Of a DNA stretch of 64,000 bases, positions 21,621 through 33,103 are shown piece by piece. The DNA lies in contig JASDFA010000002.1 in the NCBI GenBank assembly GCA_035772735.1, positions 35,174,501 to 35,238,500 on the forward strand, written 5' to 3'. The DNA comes from Datura wrightii (taxonomy: Eukaryota > Streptophyta > Magnoliopsida > Solanales > Solanaceae). A model generated the notes under the pieces. The model was not told the origin of the DNA. It worked only from the letters and a program-made list of their open reading frames with translations, and searched no databases. The position numbers and the translations under genes are program-made. Position 1 is the stretch's first letter. Each line of letters starts with the position of its first letter.

Positions 21621-23773
21621 TGTTATACCCTGGGAACCCAAGGATCAGACCCAGAAGTGAAAACGGGGAAAAACTGAAAATTCGCACCAGGTCACAGAAT
21701 GACTCGTGAGGAGTGACCACGAGTCGTGAAGTGAGGAGTGGTCAGCATGGTGTGGCAAGGCTTGGGAGAGAAGGCCACCGACTTGACCACGAGTTGTGGT
21801 CAGACCTTACGACTCCTGACGTCACCCGTGGTCAAACCTGGAAAATTGGCAAAATTGGGATGGGCAGTGTAGGCCACGGAAGGTGACCACGAGTCATTGT
21901 ATGACCTCACCGCTCATGAAGTCTCCCATGAGGTTCCCTTTGAGGATTGGGCAGTGGACTCAAAAAATCAAGGCAACGAGTCATGCCCTGTGGCAACAAC
22001 CCATTAGGTCCCCTCTGAGGACTAGCGACCAGAAATTTCCTGCATTTTAATAAGGGTATTTTCATAACTTCCTAAGTACCTAAGGCCTAAAGTACATCAT
22101 TTTGGATATTTTCTAAGTGTGATAAGAGGGGTTAAGTCCCTATTGCATGCCCATTCTCATGCAAAATCTTAGAGAGGCTTTTGGGAGATTAAAGGCCTTA
22201 TTTGCCAAATTTTCATCAAATTTTTTGTGGGTGTTCAAGGAACTTTAAGTCCATCTATTCCCAGGTATGTAGGATTTTAGAATGGGTGAAATTTTTCCTC
22301 ACCTATGCCCAATTTAAATTAAAGTTATGAATTCTCCTACTCAAATTCCATGGGATTTTACCCAAAGCATCACAAAATGATTTCTCTTTTTGGTATGATT
22401 TAATTGAGTTTTAACTATTGAATCATGCATGTTGGCAGGTTTTTGTATTATTTTCTTCAAAATCATATTTCAATCTTTTTAAATCTAAATTGCCTATTTA
22501 CAAAAGTTCATGGAAATTACATTTTATGATGAATATTCATTATTTTAAGTTTATTGATTATGGAAATGCATGAATCCAAGTTACCAATGTTTATGAGAAT
22601 ACTTTTAAAGAATTGAGTATGATGAAGCATTGGGCAATGCCCACATGATGAAGAATAATTTATGATTTATGAAACGAATTTCACGGTTTATTGATTTATG
22701 ATGTTGGCTGATGAAAAGGGCCTTGATTCTTAGCTAAGCATGTTTTAAAGGGGATAAATGATGATAAATATTATATCTTAGCCAATTAATTATATGTATC
22801 ATATCAATGATTTATGTATGAGCCTATATGCATGTTTTTGGGAGCCGTGTCTAGCACCGAGCAGCCTAGCGTTCAAAGGACTATGCTGGTGTCTCATAAC
22901 CACGTGCCACCGTGGGTTATAAGTGTTTTGATTTATTGATAATGATCCCATAAAATGTGATATCACGCCTTATGCATGACCTTCGCCTGGCAAGCTAGGG
23001 TCGGCTCTGCCCACTTGAGCAAGACAGTGGGGCATCATGAAAGGCTCTAACATGATGGTGTCAGTTATGAAGAGTCCTCCCATTATTCTACATGTTTTGT
23101 GCATTGTTATTTTTATGTTATTTGCTCAAGTTATATTATGATAAAGTTATTTACGATTATGATAATGAATGATTATGAAAGATTTTAAAGTCTTGAGCCT
23201 TACGTTTACTACTAAGATTTTTATGCAAACATGATGTCCTACTCCTATGTCTATTTATGAGTTTTCATTAATTTTGAAATGTCTTTTACTTACCTTACAT
23301 ACTCAGTACATTTCACGTATTGACTGCATACTTTTTATGTTGTATCATTTCATGATACAGGGTCCGGATCTCAGGCACATCCTCATTCTTAGTCCATCCC
23401 AGCCTACGATATCAACTTGTTGGTGAGTCCTCATATTCTGAGGGCCATTTGATAAACTTTCCTATTGGTTATGTTTCAATATTGCCCGGTTTAGTTGGGG
23501 ATGTTGTCCTATCAACCCATTTTATGCATTAGAGGCGTATGGATAAATGAGTAGTATCCAGCTTATGTAAATGTTGGTATTTTCTGATTCTATGTCATGG
23601 TTACATTTTATTTTCTGATGCTATGTCATGGTTACATTTTCGTGATGTTTTATGCTTAATATTCCATTTATTTAAACGAGATTAGTTGAATGCGTGTGTC
23701 ATGGGTTGACTCTGGGTCTCTCAGGGTCCCTCGTCCCATGTCTACGATCCAACTGTACGTTCGAGTCGTGACA
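21621..23773 (+). repeat. D 5' LTR
   Basis: It is 2153 bp, starting TGTTATACCCTGGG and ending GTCGTGACA. Near the start, 21695-21925 has CACGAGTCGTG (21718-21728) and related ACCACGAGT and GACTCGTGAG motifs. The hairpin TCAGTAC ... GTATTGA is at 23303-23323. A 31-bp tandem duplication at 23579-23640 is absent from the 3' LTR. Confidence 0.92.
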
Positions 23774-23777
23774 AACT

Positions 23778-23789
23778 TGGTATCAGAGA
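23778..23789 (+). other. D primer-binding site, initiator tRNA-Met type
   Basis: TGGTATCAGAGA lies four bases after the LTR end, the same as in F. It is complementary to the 3' end of plant initiator tRNA-Met apart from the last base. Confidence 0.85.
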
Positions 23790-23983
23790 AATAGGATTGA
23801 AGTATCCTAGGGTGTCCGAAAGTCACGTTAGGTAGAGTCTTTTTCAAGGGTGTGAAGCGCGCCACACCTATGACGAAGAGGCTACTAAATGTTTTAGGAA
23901 ATATTCCCTTCTTTCATGTCGTATGTCGTGCGATGAAAAGCCTTTCCATCCTTCTAATTCATGCGATTCGTGATTGCAGAATT

Positions 23984-25173
23984 ATGGGTCCTAGGAGGAT
24001 GAATGAAAGGAGGAACGAAAATGATAGAGGCCACGGAGATGGAAATGACCATGGGAATCAGCAAGTCCAACCTATTTCAGAGTCCCATGCACCAGAGCCA
24101 GTTTCCCACGTCAAGTTTCAGGCGGCGATTCAGATGTTGGCGCAGGACTTGAACGCTCAGGTCAATCAACAGGCTGTTGCACTGGTTCCACGGAATAGCA
24201 ATGCAGCAGCGGCTCGGATTAGAGACTTCTTGAGGATGAACTCTCTCGAGTTCACGGGATCAAAGGTGGATGAGGATCCGCATGAGTTCATTGAAGGGAT
24301 CCTGAAGGTCACTCAGGTTATGGGGGTGACAAATGGGGAGTGTGTAGAAGTGGCCTTATATAAGCTAAAAGAGGTCACTCATATTTGGTACAAGTAATGG
24401 AAGGATAGCAGGGGAGAGGGAGCGGGCCCTATCAGTTGGGATGAGTTCCACATGGCCTTTCTTGACCGGTTCTTCCCTCGGGAGATGAGGGAACTGAAAG
24501 CAGCTGAATTTGTTAACCTCAACCAAGGAAAGATGATAGTGCTGGAGTATTTGCTTAAGTTCACCTGGTTGTCAAAGTATGCCCCAGGGTTGGTGATGGA
24601 TCAGAGAACGCGGGTGAGCCGATTTGTCCATGGCATGGCCGGTTACTTAGAAAAGGATTGCAAGATTGCCATGATTCATTAGGATACGAACTTTCCTCAC
24701 ATAGTGTTGTACGCCCAGAAGATGGAGGCGGCTCATGCGAGGGAGAGGGAGGAAAAGAGAGCTCAGACAGATAGTCATGGGTTTTCACATCAGAGGTCCG
24801 GCGGTGGCTGCCGTCCACAGTTTCAGCAGAGGTCACTAGCCCCAACACCATCATCAGCTAGCGTCCCATCTAGACCCAGGGGTGATTAGAGGAGTAGGGC
24901 TTCAAGGTCAAGGGATCAGTGGGGCACCCAGTTAGAGTATACCTCTCCAGCTTGAAGGAAGTGCGACAAGAGTCACACCGGGGAGTGCCTACTCGGTTCG
25001 GATGTCTGCTTTGGGTGTGGTAGACCTGGGCACATGCGCTGAGAATATCCATATGCTAGACAGGATGATGATAGGGGTAGAACATAGACCACTAGGACAG
25101 AAGCAGCTCCATCCCGTTCATCTCCACAGGAGCATCTACTAGTAGGGGTGGCTTTCAACGCGAAAACCGATTC
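23984..25173 (+). pseudogene. D gag
   Basis: The start ATG at 23984 (MGPRRMNERRNEND) lies 4 bases after an acceptor-like TGCAG. The retrotransposon gag domain runs through FLRMNSLEFTG...DPHEFIEGILKV, then after a TAA (a likely CAA to TAA change) WDEFHMAFLDRFFPREMRE and later QKMEAAHAREREEKR. The zinc knuckle reads CFGCGRPGHMR*EY: a stop lies inside it and the last Cys is Tyr. It is broken by several in-frame stops. Confidence 0.8.
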
Positions 25174-25587
25174 TATGCCCTTTCCTCGCGCCAGGAGAAG
25201 GAGACTTTTCTAGACATTGTCACTGGTATGTTGCATGCCTTTCATATTGATGTTTATGCCTTGTTAGACCCGGGAGCCACCTTGTATTTCGTGACTCCTT
25301 ACATTGCTAGTAGTTTTGGAGTTAGTCCTGAAATTCTATCAAAACCATTCTCCATATCTACCCTAGTTGGTGATTCAGTTGTAGCAAGGCGGGTATATAG
25401 AGGTTTCCCCATTACTGTGTTGCATAAGGTTACCTCTGTAGATTTGGTAGAGTTAGCCATGATTAACTTTGACATTATTCTTGGTATGGATTGGTTGTTC
25501 ACATTTTATGCTACAATTAATTGTAGGACCTGTACCGCGGAGTTTCATTTTCCAGGTGAATCAGTTTTGGAGTGGAAGGATAGTTCA
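25174..25587 (+). pseudogene. D protease domain
   Basis: 25228-25611 is open. The active-site block reads ALLDPGATLYFVTPYIA, with DPGA where many Ty3 proteases have D-S/T-G. The C-terminal block is VELAMINFDIILGMDWLF. The natural frame runs into element C at 25593, and RT coding resumes after C. Aspartic protease normally cuts the gag-pol polyprotein. Confidence 0.8.
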
Positions 25588-25592
25588 ACGGT
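25588..25592 (+). other. Target-site duplication of element C, left copy (ACGGT)
   Basis: ACGGT here and at 33099-33103 exactly flank the two C LTRs. This proves that C inserted into the protease-RT linker of D. Confidence 0.9.
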
Positions 25593-27065
25593 TGATCACG
25601 GGCAAAAATAGCATGCCCGAGATACGCTTTATGACTTAAATGAGTCTTGTTTATCTAAGTTATTGAATACATTTTCATGTAATTTTATATGAATGTGAAG
25701 ATATGTGCTAACCAACATGATTAACCTTTGTTTTGTAGGTTTTGATGACTTTTGAGTAACTAATCCATGAGTTGGTGAAGTAGAGGCTTGGAAACGGAAT
25801 TAACCCGCGAACGTCGGCAAAGAGGAGGCACAAAACAGCCCACCTACGCGTCGGCAACGTTCCACGACAGGCTGGTTACGCAACATGGAGGTGTCAACGC
25901 ACTACCCAAGCAGCGTGACACGCTGCCAACGCGGCAGGGTGCTGCCTAGGCCAAATTTCGGGTGATTTCCAGAGAGCTTTCGTGTTGCCTCCGTGTCACG
26001 GAGGCAGTGCTCCGCGATACACTCCGTGACACGGAGCCGTTCCACAACAGGCTAAATTAAGCACGTTTTCCATTTACTATAAATAGGTCCCTTAGCTCCT
26101 AATTCCATTTGGGTCACGATTTTATTCTGGAAAACTACCTAGGAGTGAAGGGAGAAGTGGGAGAACTCATCTAGGGTTTGGAAAATTTCCTTCTCATCTA
26201 CCAAATTCATGTAAGTATGTTAGTTTAGTAGTAGTTAGTGTAGTTTTACGAACATGAATGGCAAGAACCCTTCCTCTAGGGTTGAAGCCATGAATTATGA
26301 TTGTGATTTTATGAAATTATTTTGGAATTAAGTTATTGATTGTTGTTTTTGTCTTGCATTCTGGATTGTTGGTTGTTTTTATGATTGATCACCATGAAAG
26401 CATATTTGTTAGATTGAGTAATAGCTTGAGAAAGCATTACCTAGGTCAGGACATGAGAATGTGAGGAGCATGTTTGAATCTCGGGAGAGATTTTTGTGTC
26501 AGGATAGAAATATACCTAACACCGTGCTTGGTTGAGACACGGGGGTTATGAAAGACTAACTTGGGATGTCACATCACCACTCGAAGATAGTTGTGAGGCT
26601 AAGTTGAGTTAAATGGTTAGACGCACGAAAGTCCCTAATCGTTTCCCCGTAAACCACAACATAATTGATTGCCCGCAACTAGAAATTAAACTCCTCGCTC
26701 ACAATGATGCAGTGAGGCTAGATTGCTGTGTTTAGAGGCTCGAAAGACCATAAACGTGCAATTCTAATTAGGTCAAATAACAATTTATAGTTCCATGCTT
26801 AACCCATTGCAAATCGTAGGATCGCATGATTAATTGGTTTTTACTCTATGTTGCTCCTAGAGTAATTTCAGAATACTTCGTTGACCCAAACTTAGACTTA
26901 ATTAATCTCAATCGAAAATGTCTATAACCAACACTTGAGGTATTTAAGATCACACTAGAAATGGATAGTTAGAGGAATGGGTCAAGTCCCTGTGTGTTTG
27001 ACAATCTGGTTCTTAAAAAGAGCCACTATATTACTTGCACGACCCGTACACTTGCGGGCACGCCA
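25593..27065 (+). repeat. C 5' LTR
   Basis: It starts TGATCACGGG and ends GCACGCCA. Perfect palindromes lie close together: GCAGCGTGACACGCTGC (25910-25926), CCTCCGTGTCACGGAGG (25988-26004) and CTCCGTGACACGGAG (26022-26036). TATAAATA at 26078-26085 follows within 50 bp, then a likely transcript start region. Confidence 0.92.
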
Positions 27066-27071
27066 AGTTTT

Positions 27072-27089
27072 TGGCGCCGTTGCCAGGGA
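27072..27089 (+). other. C primer-binding site, tRNA-Asp type
   Basis: TGGCGCCGTTGCCAGGGA has one mismatch to the 18 bases complementary to the 3' end of plant tRNA-Asp, the primer commonly seen in Athila elements. Confidence 0.85.
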
Positions 27090-27182
27090 CTCGGCGAAGT
27101 TTTGATAATTTATCTCTTTTTGGTGTGATTTGTGAATTTCCTAAAGTGTTGAGAAACTTGGTCTTAGTCTGTTTATTTGTAG

Positions 27183-28740
27183 GTGACAGGTTGTCCTGCC
27201 GAGCTGGCTAGAAATAGAGAGCTTGTGGAACCGTTGCTGGAACCTGAATGTCAAATCCATTTGCAAAGGAGAGTAGCTCTAGAGCAAGAGCTGAAGAAAC
27301 TTCAAGAAAAGGTACAACAACAACCACCCGCGGGACAAGCACAATTGTCATCAGAAGCAGTGGCAGCAACACCAGTTCGCGAAGTGGCTATCCCACTAGC
27401 GACGAATGTGACCTCTAGCATCCGTAAACCGGAGCCTGGAGGGTAGTTTGAGCTTAAACAAAATGTGGTGCAGCTGTTACATTCTAGTGGTCAATTCACT
27501 GGGATGGCACATGAGGACCCGCAGCAGCACCTACAGAGCTTTTTAGAGATTGGTGACACGTTTGTCCCCACCGGCGTGTCCACAGATTATGTCCGACTGA
27601 CCCTCTTCCCGTTTTCACTGTTGGGAGAGGCCAAAAAGTGGCTGAAGGCTGAGCCACCGAACTCCATAACTTCATGGAATGACTTGGCTAAGAAGGTCCT
27701 TATCAGATTCTTTCCTTCAAGCAAGACTGCAAAGTTGAGAAGTGAAATACTCAGTTTCAAGCAGAGGCCTGATTAGAACTTGTATATGGCTTGGGAAAGA
27801 TTCAAGTCATTGTTGAGAGACTGCCCCTATCACTAGCAATCAAATGAAGTGCTGGATCATACATTTGTAGAAAGTCTAGACCCACACACAAAAATATTAC
27901 TAGACTCTGCATCGGGTGGGCAAGCCTTGGATAAAACATATGATGAGTTGTACACTTTGTTGAACAGAATTGCACAAGGAAATCTAGAGTGGCACAGCGA
28001 GTCATCGAGGGGGGTAGGAAACAGATCAGGGTTGATAGAAGTAGATGGTTTGAATGCCTTGGCAGCACAGTTAGCTTCGTTCCAACATCAAATGATGACT
28101 CAGTTCAATAAACTGAGTATGAACCAACACCAGGGCCAGGTTAATGCAGTCCAGCAAGCTCCGAGTTTGTGTGACATTTGTGGTAATAATGGGCACAATG
28201 CAGAATCTTGTGGATCCAATCCGGAATCAGTCAATTTTGTTGGTAATGTGCATAGGAATCAGAATTTTGGGAACAACTCCAACAAAAATTGGCAGGGCCA
28301 CCCAAATTTTTCTTGGGGTGGAAACCAAAAGCAGAATTATATGCAACCTCAACAACAGCAGTATCAGCAGAATAGGCAGAATGATGGGCAATTGAGTAGC
28401 AGCATTAAGGAAGTATTGCAGAAAATCATGGAGACCCATACTCAGTTAGTGGAAAATCAGGCGAGGATGGCAACAGACTTAAAGAATCAGCAAATGGCCA
28501 CCCGCAATCTTGAAAAATAAGTGGGTCAGATAGCAGCTGCTCCAAACATTAGATCACAAGGGGGATTACCAAGCGACACAGATCCTAAGCCCCGGTAGAT
28601 CAATGCCATCAGTCTGAGAAGCGGTAAGCAATTAGCTGATGTAGTGCCGAAAGAGGTGAGAAAGGGGGTGCAGCCGGAGTTGGTTAGACCAGGACCATCC
28701 ATCGACATGGGAGATAATCAGAATGATGGGTAACAAAATG
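27183..28740 (+). pseudogene. C gag
   Basis: A single frame continues through 27183-29606 with interrupting stops. It begins just after TTATTTGTAG, an acceptor-like site, and no ATG opens the frame. The gag domain includes PQQHLQSFLEIGDTF and FPFSLLGEAKKWLK. The zinc knuckle CDICGNNGHNAESC (28170-28211) is an intact CCHC. A Gln/Asn-rich part follows. Nearly all stops (27444, 27774, 27834, 28518, 28597, 28732) look like CAG or CAA Gln codons changed by one C to T. Confidence 0.85.
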
Positions 28741-29606
28741 CGCAACTTTCATTGCAGCCAGCACAAAGACCACCACCACCATTCCCTCAGAAATTTAGAA
28801 AGAGCAAGGAGGAGGAATGCTTCAAAAAGTTCTTTGAGAGCTTCAATGAACTTCACATAAATTTGCCTCTTATTGATGTCCTGCAGGGAATGCCTAAGTA
28901 TGCTAAATACTGGAAGTACGTGATGGCAAACAAAGTTAGATTGGTGGATGTCCAGACTGTAGCACTGACTGAGGAGTGCAGTCACATGGTATTGAGCAAA
29001 ATGCCAAAGAAGCTCAAAGACCCAGGGAGTTTTACCCTCCCGATACAATTTGGTAAAGCTGAGGTGCTACGAGCTTTGTGTGACTTAGGGGCATCAGTTA
29101 ATCTAATGCCCCTATCCTTATTGAACACCCTGGGGTTGGGAAAACCAAGGCCGACAAGGTTGATGCTGTAGCTGGCTGACAAGTTGCGAGTGACACCTGA
29201 TGGAATAATAGAGGACCTTCTCATCAAAGTAGGTAAGTTCATTATACCTGCTGATTTTATTGTCTTAGATTTTTAGGTTGATGACCAGGTACCCCTGATC
29301 TTTGGATGACCATTCTTGGCCACTGGAGGAGCGGTGATTGACTTGAAAGCAGGGACCCTGAAAATGAGGGTTGAGGATGAAGATGAAATCTTTCGCGTTT
29401 ACCAAGAAATGAACCCATCTGCACACTACAAAAACCTTTGTCAGGTTAGTGTGCTGGCAGAGGATGAGTGTGGGGTGGAGGATTCCACAGGTGCAGGGCC
29501 AAAGGCTATGACAAGTGTTCAGCCCGAGTCTGATAAAGGGCTTCAAATTGAGAAGAAGTTGGAGAAAGAGAGGAATAGAGTGGAGGCTATTTCCTCTCAA
29601 CAGTAA
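28741..29606 (+). pseudogene. C protease, in frame with gag
   Basis: The linker (PPPPFPQKFRKSKEEECFKK) leads to a retropepsin-like domain with an intact ALCDLGASVNLMP motif (DLGA at 29082-29093) and the flap and C-terminal blocks near 29230-29345. There IFG*PFLATGG shows CGA to TGA. It ends at TAA 29604-29606. The hallmark GCTTGGGAGGCAACCCAAGG follows at 29699. Confidence 0.85.
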
Positions 29607-31623
29607 AAGAAAAGGAGAAGGTTCTCGAACGGGAACCCAGGTATGAGGATGTCCTGAAAAGGATAGTCCACGTCGTGCAACGACGTAAAATAAGGCACTG
29701 CTTGGGAGGCAACCCAAGGGTACCTCGGGTACAATTTGTAATTTTGATTTTTGTGTTGCTTTTGTTATTTTCATTTTGTTTGTGTTTTTGGTGGAAAGTT
29801 AAGCACAGATGGAAGGGAAGTCTGAGTACCGAGATGGTGGAAGCTAAAGAGCATGGAAGAGAAGAAGTGTGGGGTTGAACACCCACCTCTGAAAACTTCA
29901 AAGGAAAGCATGCTTTTAGCTTGGCATAGAGGCTCAGGGAGTATTTCTCATCCTTTAAATGTTATTTTGATGCTATGAAAACATAGTATGATTTAAGTGT
30001 GGGGTGACGGAAATTTCAAGAAAATTTCAATTTTTTTCGTGCTTAACGATTTTTGGTGAATGGAATGCTTGTGAGAAGAATTTTGAAAAATTTTCATGAT
30101 TCAAGCATGACTTCATCACCCGTTGGTTTTTCTTTTCGGTTCTTTTCCGATGGGGGGTCTTTGAACCAAAGAATAAAAATTTTCTTTTTCTTTCCTTTGT
30201 CTATATATAGTGTTTTTTTAGTCATAGTAGTGATTGTTTCCGACGATGGATGGATGACGATCGTCTTGAGGAAAAATTAGTCGGTAGGTTTTGGGTTTTT
30301 GAAACCATAACTAATTGGTGCTTGATGTTCTTGTTATGTGCTATACGTGATTGTAAGATGCAAGTATGTTCAGTGTGAAGCATGCAGGTGTATAACTTTG
30401 TGTGAGACACTTAGGCTCTTGAATTTGACTCAATATGATTGAAGCTTAATTCTGAATTCTTGTGATTAGCTGAGTAAGAGTCTATTGAATGTGTCTTGAA
30501 TTGAGCATGTGCCATGAGTGTAAGGTTTTTGAGTATTCTGTGCTATTGTGGATTGTCTAGAATTTGCCTAATGTGTTTATAAAACGAAATGAAGGATGTG
30601 AATTGTAGGAGATGATTTAGGCATTTCTTTGAATGAACCAAATTTTTATCCCTCATTTTACCTACCTTGAAAAATTAATCCTAGTTAGCCCCATTGAGCC
30701 TTGAGCCTATTCTTTGACAGCTGCAACATAAGCTTAATCATTTTTCTTTCATTAGCCTTGAACTTGATCCAAAACTCCTAAGCGCTTGAGTGAAAAAATT
30801 CGAAGGAGTAAAGGAGTGAGAAGAATGAAAAGAAAGGAAAAGTAGCAAGTTGTAGAAGTGAGAAAAGGACAAAGGTGCACTTGTGTGAAAATGGTTGAGT
30901 ATTAGTAAGGAGTAAGAAAACAAATTAATGAAAAATTATTTATAGAACTCCTTACTAATAAGTTAAAAATGCCTAAATAAAGGGGGGAACATAAGAGGAA
31001 GAAGAAAGCTGAAAGGAGAAAAAGGTGAAGTAAGGGAAGGGAAGTTCGTAATGAAGGCGTGATGTAATAAAAGCGCTTAGGAAAGATAGTCACTATTACT
31101 GGCCATAATAGTACCTACCCGCACCTGAGTTACATTACAACCTAAAAAGTCATACTTGATCTTACATGCATACATCCTTAAATTAGGGGAATAAAACACT
31201 AAGGGCAAGCTTATGGGTCATTACATGATGAATGTGAATTCTTTGTGAGAGTGAGCGTAATTCTATTCATGTACCCACACATGTTGTGATTTAAAAATTG
31301 TTTTTGCGTGTGAAATTGGGTAACTCTCTTTCCGTGAGGGCACATGTTAAATGAAGGATATAGTTCATGTCGGATTTCTTAAACAGTTGATTTGCATGAG
31401 TTTTCTAAGATTGAGAGTCGATTCTTGAGGTTAAGAAGTCTTAACATAGTTGTACTTCATTTCAATGATCAAATCATGCATGCTCTATTTGTAGCTTGTT
31501 ATCTTACGTAATAATTATAGCCGTAACTTGAATTATCTTGCTAAATTAGTTATGTGGGAGTCTCCATATGCATGATATGTAAAAGGTTGTTCGAGGACGA
31601 ACAAGGCTTTAAGTGTGGGGTTG
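29607..31623 (+). other. C 3' internal region, non-coding
   Basis: No sustained ORF and no RT or integrase motifs. 30785-31080 is strongly purine-rich. The end holds TTCGAGGACGAAC and AAGTGTGGGGTTG, a short purine-rich tract just before the 3' LTR that would prime plus-strand synthesis. Confidence 0.7.
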
Positions 31624-33098
31624 TGATCATGGGCAAAAATAGCATGCCCGAGATACGCATTATGACTTAAATGAGTCTTGTTTATCTAAGTTATTGTATA
31701 CATTTTCATGTAATTTTATATGAATGTGAAGATATGTGCTAACCAACATGATTAGCCTTTGTTTTGTAGGTTTTGATGACTTTTGAGTAACTAATCCATG
31801 AGTTGGTGAAGTAGAGGCTTGGAAACGGAATTAACCCGCGAACGTCGGCAAAGAGGAGGCACAAAAAAGCCCACCTGCACGTTGGCAATGTGCCACGGCA
31901 GGCTGGCTGCGCGAAATGGAGGTGTCAACGCGCTGCCCAAGCAGCGTGACACGCTGCCAACGCGGCAGGGTGCTGCCTAGGCCAAATTTCGGGTGCTTTC
32001 CAGAGAGATTTTGCGTTGCTTCCGTGTCACGGAGGCAGTGCTCTGCGATACACTCCGGGACACGGAGCCATTCCACGACAGGCTAAATTAAGCACGTTTT
32101 CCATTTACTATAAATAGGTCCCTTAGCTCCTAATTCCATTTGGGTCACGATTTTATTCTGGAAAACTACCTAGGAGTGAAGGGAGAAGTGGGAGAACTCA
32201 TCTAGGGTTTGGCAAATTCCCTTCTCATCTACCAAATTCATGTAAGTTTGTTAGTTTAGTAGTAGTTAGTGTAGTTTTACGAACATGAATAGCAAAAACC
32301 CTTCCTCTAGGGTTGAAGCCATGAATTATGATTGTGATTTTATGAAATTGTTTTGGAATTAAGTTATTGATTGTTGTTTTTGTCTTGCATTCTGGATTGT
32401 TGGTTGTTTTTATGATTGATCACCATGAAAGCATATTTGTTAGCTTGAGTAATAGCTTGAGAAAACATTACCTAGGTCAGGACATGAGAATGTGAGGAGC
32501 ATGTTTGTATCTCAGGAGAGATTTTTGTGTCAGGATAGAAATATACCTAACACCGTGCTTGGTTGAGACACGGGGGTTATGAAAGACCAACTTGGGATGT
32601 CACATCACCACTCAAAGAAGTAGTTGTGAGGCTAAGTTGAGTTAAATGGTTAGACGCACGAAAGTCCCTAATCGTTTCCCTGTAAAACACAACATAATTG
32701 ATTGCCCGTGACTAGTAATTAAACACCTCGCTCACAATGATGCAGTGAGGCTAGATTGCCGTGTTTAGAGGCTCGAAAGACCATAAACATGCAATTCTAA
32801 TTATTTGAAATAACAATTGATAGTTCCATGCTTAACCCATTGCAAATCGTAGGATCGCATGATTAATTGGTTTTAACTCTATGTTGCTCCTAGAGTAATT
32901 TCAGAATACTTCGTTGACCCAAACATAGACTTAATTAATCTCAATCGAAAATGTCTATAACCAACACTTGAGGTATTTAAGATCACACTAGAAATGGATA
33001 GTTAGAGGAATGGGTCCAGTCCCTGTGGGTTCGACAATCCAGTTCTTAAAAAGAGCCACTATATTACTTGCACGACCCGTACACTTGCGGGCACGTCA
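31624..33098 (+). repeat. C 3' LTR
   Basis: It matches the 5' LTR nearly base for base, with scattered substitutions concentrated in the CG-rich part (31835-32075). TATAAATA is at 32109-32116. It ends GCACGTCA and is followed by ACGGT. Confidence 0.92.
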
Positions 33099-33103
33099 AC
33101 GGT

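Larger units (their letters stand above)
25593..33098 (+). mobile_element. C: complete Athila-like non-autonomous element (gag-pro only)
   Basis: LTRs of 1473 and 1475 bp, an Asp-type primer site, one long gag-protease frame, then about 2 kb of non-coding 3' internal DNA. No RT, RNase H or integrase is visible in any frame. It is 7.5 kb with a 5-bp ACGGT duplication. The layout fits TR-GAG-type elements, which are thought to use enzymes from related autonomous elements. Its LTRs are visibly very similar, so it is the youngest insertion in this nest, as its innermost position also requires. Confidence 0.88.

Noticed and set aside
24561..24854. Minus-strand ORF opposite D gag
   Set aside because: It is antisense to a recognisable gag domain with no known motif, a shadow frame.
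27072..27089. tRNA gene fragment
   Set aside because: It matches only the 18 bases complementary to a tRNA 3' end directly after an LTR, so it is a primer-binding site. The same holds for 14879, 23778, 46204, 53932 and 59323.
29675..29878. Small membrane-like ORF after C protease
   Set aside because: The hydrophobic run comes from T-rich DNA after the GGGAGGCAACCC hallmark. There is no conserved counterpart in E or G1 at the same place.
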